Origin: Lachnospiraceae bacterium
GTDB taxonomy: Bacteria > Bacillota_A > Clostridia > Lachnospirales > Lachnospiraceae
Direction of reading: 5' to 3'
Length of the DNA: 34,693 bases
Assembly: GCA_024683935.1 (NCBI GenBank)
Contig: JAIKXV010000049.1
Span: 1-34,693, forward strand
Part shown: positions 33,454 through 34,693 of the stretch, piece after piece
How positions within the stretch are numbered: position 1 is the first letter of the stretch
Layout of the letters: every line of letters begins with the position of its first letter
The notes under the pieces: generated by a model
The model's input: only the letters and a program-made list of their open reading frames with translations
Databases searched by the model: none
Told to the model about the DNA's origin: nothing
Made by a program: the position numbers and the translations under genes

Positions 33454-33944
33454 GCCTTATCCCCCCTTTCCGTCAGATCACTGCTGCAGAAGTCAATGCA
33501 GTTTTCTATAAAGTGAAGGGCAAGGGAAATACCGCCCACAACCACAAAGGCCCAGAAAACACTCTTACTTATATGAAGTATCGGACTGAAGGTATGATCC
33601 GCGATCACCCTGCCATACCCCTGCCAGGCAAGGATCAGGGAATAAGCCACGCCTATCACCGTGGAAATAACCTTTAATACCTTCTTTGCTCCGGGACCCA
33701 CATGGTCAGGCAGCAGCGCGAGATTCACAAGGTCTCCTGTTCCCGCCGCCACTCCTGCCGCGAGAAGCGAAATGAGTACGAATACCGCCACCACTATTTC
33801 CTCCGCAAAGCCCCAGGAATGATGAAAAACATATCTGGCCACCACGTTTCCAAAGGTGAGCCCCAGCACCAGGATAGAAGCAATTGCTAAAACTATCTCT
33901 TCTATCAGGGTGATAACACGCATGATCTGCTTATAGATACGCAT
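33450..33944 (-). CDS. dctQ: TRAP transporter small permease (DctQ)
   Basis: 164 residues with four predicted membrane helices (EIVLAIASILVLGLTFGNVV, EEIVVAVFVLISLLAAGVAA, VLKVISTVIGVAYSLILAWQ and VFWAFVVVGGISLALHFIEN). The segment YVFHHSWGFAEEI between TM1 and TM2 is typical of DctQ. It partners DctM in the TRAP complex. GGAGG lies four bases before the ATG. It is the first gene after the promoter at 34016-34044, with a leader of about 65 bases that contains a GTAAGC/GCTTAC inverted repeat. Confidence 0.93.
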   Translation of the reverse strand: MRIYKQIMRVITLIEEIVLAIASILVLGLTFGNVVARYVFHHSWGFAEEIVVAVFVLISLLAAGVAAGTGDLVNLALLPDHVGPGAKKVLKVISTVIGVAYSLILAWQGYGRVIADHTFSPILHISKSVFWAFVVVGGISLALHFIENCIDFCSSDLTERGDKA

Positions 33945-34000
33945 AAACCCTCCGTCAATTCTGTTACGGTAAGCATGAAAAAAACGCCGCTTACTGTAGC

Positions 34001-34015
34001 GTGATAACGCATCAC
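34001..34015. promoter_or_regulatory. Inverted repeat over the dctQ transcription start (operator candidate)
   Basis: GTGAT-AACGC-ATCAC, a perfect 5-5-5 palindrome directly downstream of the minus-strand -10. The predicted transcription start (about 34009) falls at its centre, so a bound repressor would block initiation. The protein is unknown. Confidence 0.5.
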
Positions 34016-34044
34016 ATTATAAAAGTATATTTTTATACCGTCAA
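34016..34044 (-). promoter_or_regulatory. Promoter of the TRAP/amino acid transporter unit
   Basis: TTGACG (34039-34044), a 17-base spacer and perfect TATAAT (34016-34021) on the minus strand. It is one of the best promoters in the window. Confidence 0.85.
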
Positions 34045-34058
34045 GGGGATGATTCCGG

Positions 34059-34087
34059 TTGTGCAACAGATAACAATCTGCAATAAT
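34059..34087 (+). promoter_or_regulatory. Possible LysE-family gene promoter with internal inverted repeat
   Basis: TTGTGC (34059-34064), a 17-base spacer and AATAAT (34082-34087). The spacer holds the inverted repeat CAGAT-AACA-ATCTG (34067-34080), well placed for a regulator. The -35 is poor, so activation may be needed. Confidence 0.5.
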
Positions 34088-34115
34088 GGGAATATTTACA
34101 GGAGAAAAAAAGCCG

Positions 34116-34693
34116 ATGCCTTTAAGTATCTATATTTCCTTTGTTACATACGTATGCGCCGTGACGATCATGCCCGGCCCCAATAATATCCTGCTGTTAT
34201 CCGTGGCCGGACAGGCAGGTTTCAGGAAATGCGTGTCTCTCCTCCTCGGCATCTGGTCGGGGCTTATTGCGGTCATGCTGATAGCCGGCGGCTTCTGCAC
34301 TATCCTTGGCAGCTTCATCCCCTCCGCGGCTCCCTTCTTAAAATATGTGGGCGCCGCCTACATCCTGTATCTCGCCTGGCTCACATTAAAAAAGAAACCC
34401 GTTTCCGGAGATACGAAGGAGGATGTACCCCTTTCTTTCCGTTACGGGTTCCTGCTGCAATTCTTAAATGTAAAGGTAATAATGCTTGGCCTCGCTGCCT
34501 TTCCCGGGTATTTCCTTCCCTACGGAAGCAGCATATTTAATATTCTCCTGTTCGCAGTCACGATGACCGTCTGCTGCGGCATCGGAAACCTGATATGGAC
34601 CTTCTTCGGAAGCATATTAAATCCCTTTTACGGCCGCCACTACAGGATCATAAATATCGTGATGGCAATCCTTCTCGTTTACTGCGCTGTAAG
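34116..34693 (+). CDS. LysE/RhtB family exporter, partial
   Basis: 192 codons are visible and the 3' end lies outside the window. The start MPLSIYISFVTYVCAVTIMP then GPNNILLLSVAGQAGFRK carries the hallmark PGPNN motif after TM1. GFRKCVSLLLGIWSGL and the later KYVGAAYILYLAWLTL are also family-typical. Members export amino acids or other small metabolites across the membrane. AGGAG lies 11 bases before the ATG. It is transcribed divergently from the TRAP operon; whether the two are functionally linked (import versus efflux) is not shown by the sequence. Confidence 0.9.
   Translation, partial: MPLSIYISFVTYVCAVTIMPGPNNILLLSVAGQAGFRKCVSLLLGIWSGLIAVMLIAGGFCTILGSFIPSAAPFLKYVGAAYILYLAWLTLKKKPVSGDTKEDVPLSFRYGFLLQFLNVKVIMLGLAAFPGYFLPYGSSIFNILLFAVTMTVCCGIGNLIWTFFGSILNPFYGRHYRIINIVMAILLVYCAV

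Noticed and set aside
33969..33994. GTAAGC/GCTTAC inverted repeat in the dctQ leader as an attenuator
   Set aside because: The stem is only six bases and the T7 run lies within the loop and not after the stem, so termination is unlikely.

Overview
The window looks like a chromosomal segment of a low-to-mid G+C anaerobic Firmicute, most likely a Clostridia/Lachnospiraceae relative. This is inferred from AddAB instead of RecBCD, a SEC-C-tagged methionine aminopeptidase, a VanZ-like protein, a YesM/YesN-type two-component pair, strong AGGAGG ribosome binding sites and sigma-A promoters. No phage, transposase, CRISPR array or rRNA is visible. The left half is housekeeping; the right half is a set of solute-uptake operons.

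Layout. 1-1839 (minus): 5' part of a Rad3/DinG-like Fe-S helicase with an N-terminal PD-(D/E)XK-like region; its C-terminus lies outside. 1881-2888: asnA. 3024-6580 (minus): one transcription unit guaB, ABC-2-like membrane protein, VanZ-like protein, map, from a clear promoter and a structured leader at 6620-6711. 6759-14785 (minus): addB, addA, a CPBP protease-like membrane protein and a small DUF6106-like membrane protein. 14881-14954 (plus): tRNA-Arg(ACG) with its own promoter and terminator, followed by a PilZ protein and hslO (Hsp33). hslO converges on nadE, overlapping it by four bases.

17516-24291 (minus) is a sugar operon: AraA/FucI-like isomerase, L-rhamnose mutarotase, an ABC ATPase with two ATP-binding domains, two permeases and a RhaS-like lipoprotein binding protein. 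It diverges from an AraC-type response regulator and its sensor kinase (24535-27932, plus), the likely regulators. The isomerase has the AraA-type metal-ligand pattern and is not RhaA, so the substrate is open. Two groups of intercistronic RNA hairpins punctuate the operon.

27892-33944 (minus) reads from a strong promoter at 34016-34044: TRAP transporter (dctQ, dctM, dctP), then 20 bp later a polar amino acid ABC transporter (binding protein, permease, ATPase), then a small two-TM sensor-like protein with no output domain. A LysE/RhtB-type exporter starts divergently at 34116 and runs off the window.

Non-coding structure of most interest: (i) a dispersed repeat with core GTCATCCTGAGC, present at several intergenic sites, which supplies a possible start of the helicase gene and forms a 21-bp tandem array translated as the AddB C-terminus; (ii) a guaB leader with two mutually exclusive folds; (iii) a promoter for the response regulator that places the predicted transcription start on the ATG (leaderless), with a 14-bp direct repeat around the -35; (iv) inverted repeats at the TRAP/LysE divergent promoters. 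No wholly new multi-gene system is evident; the novelty is mainly regulatory and repeat-derived.
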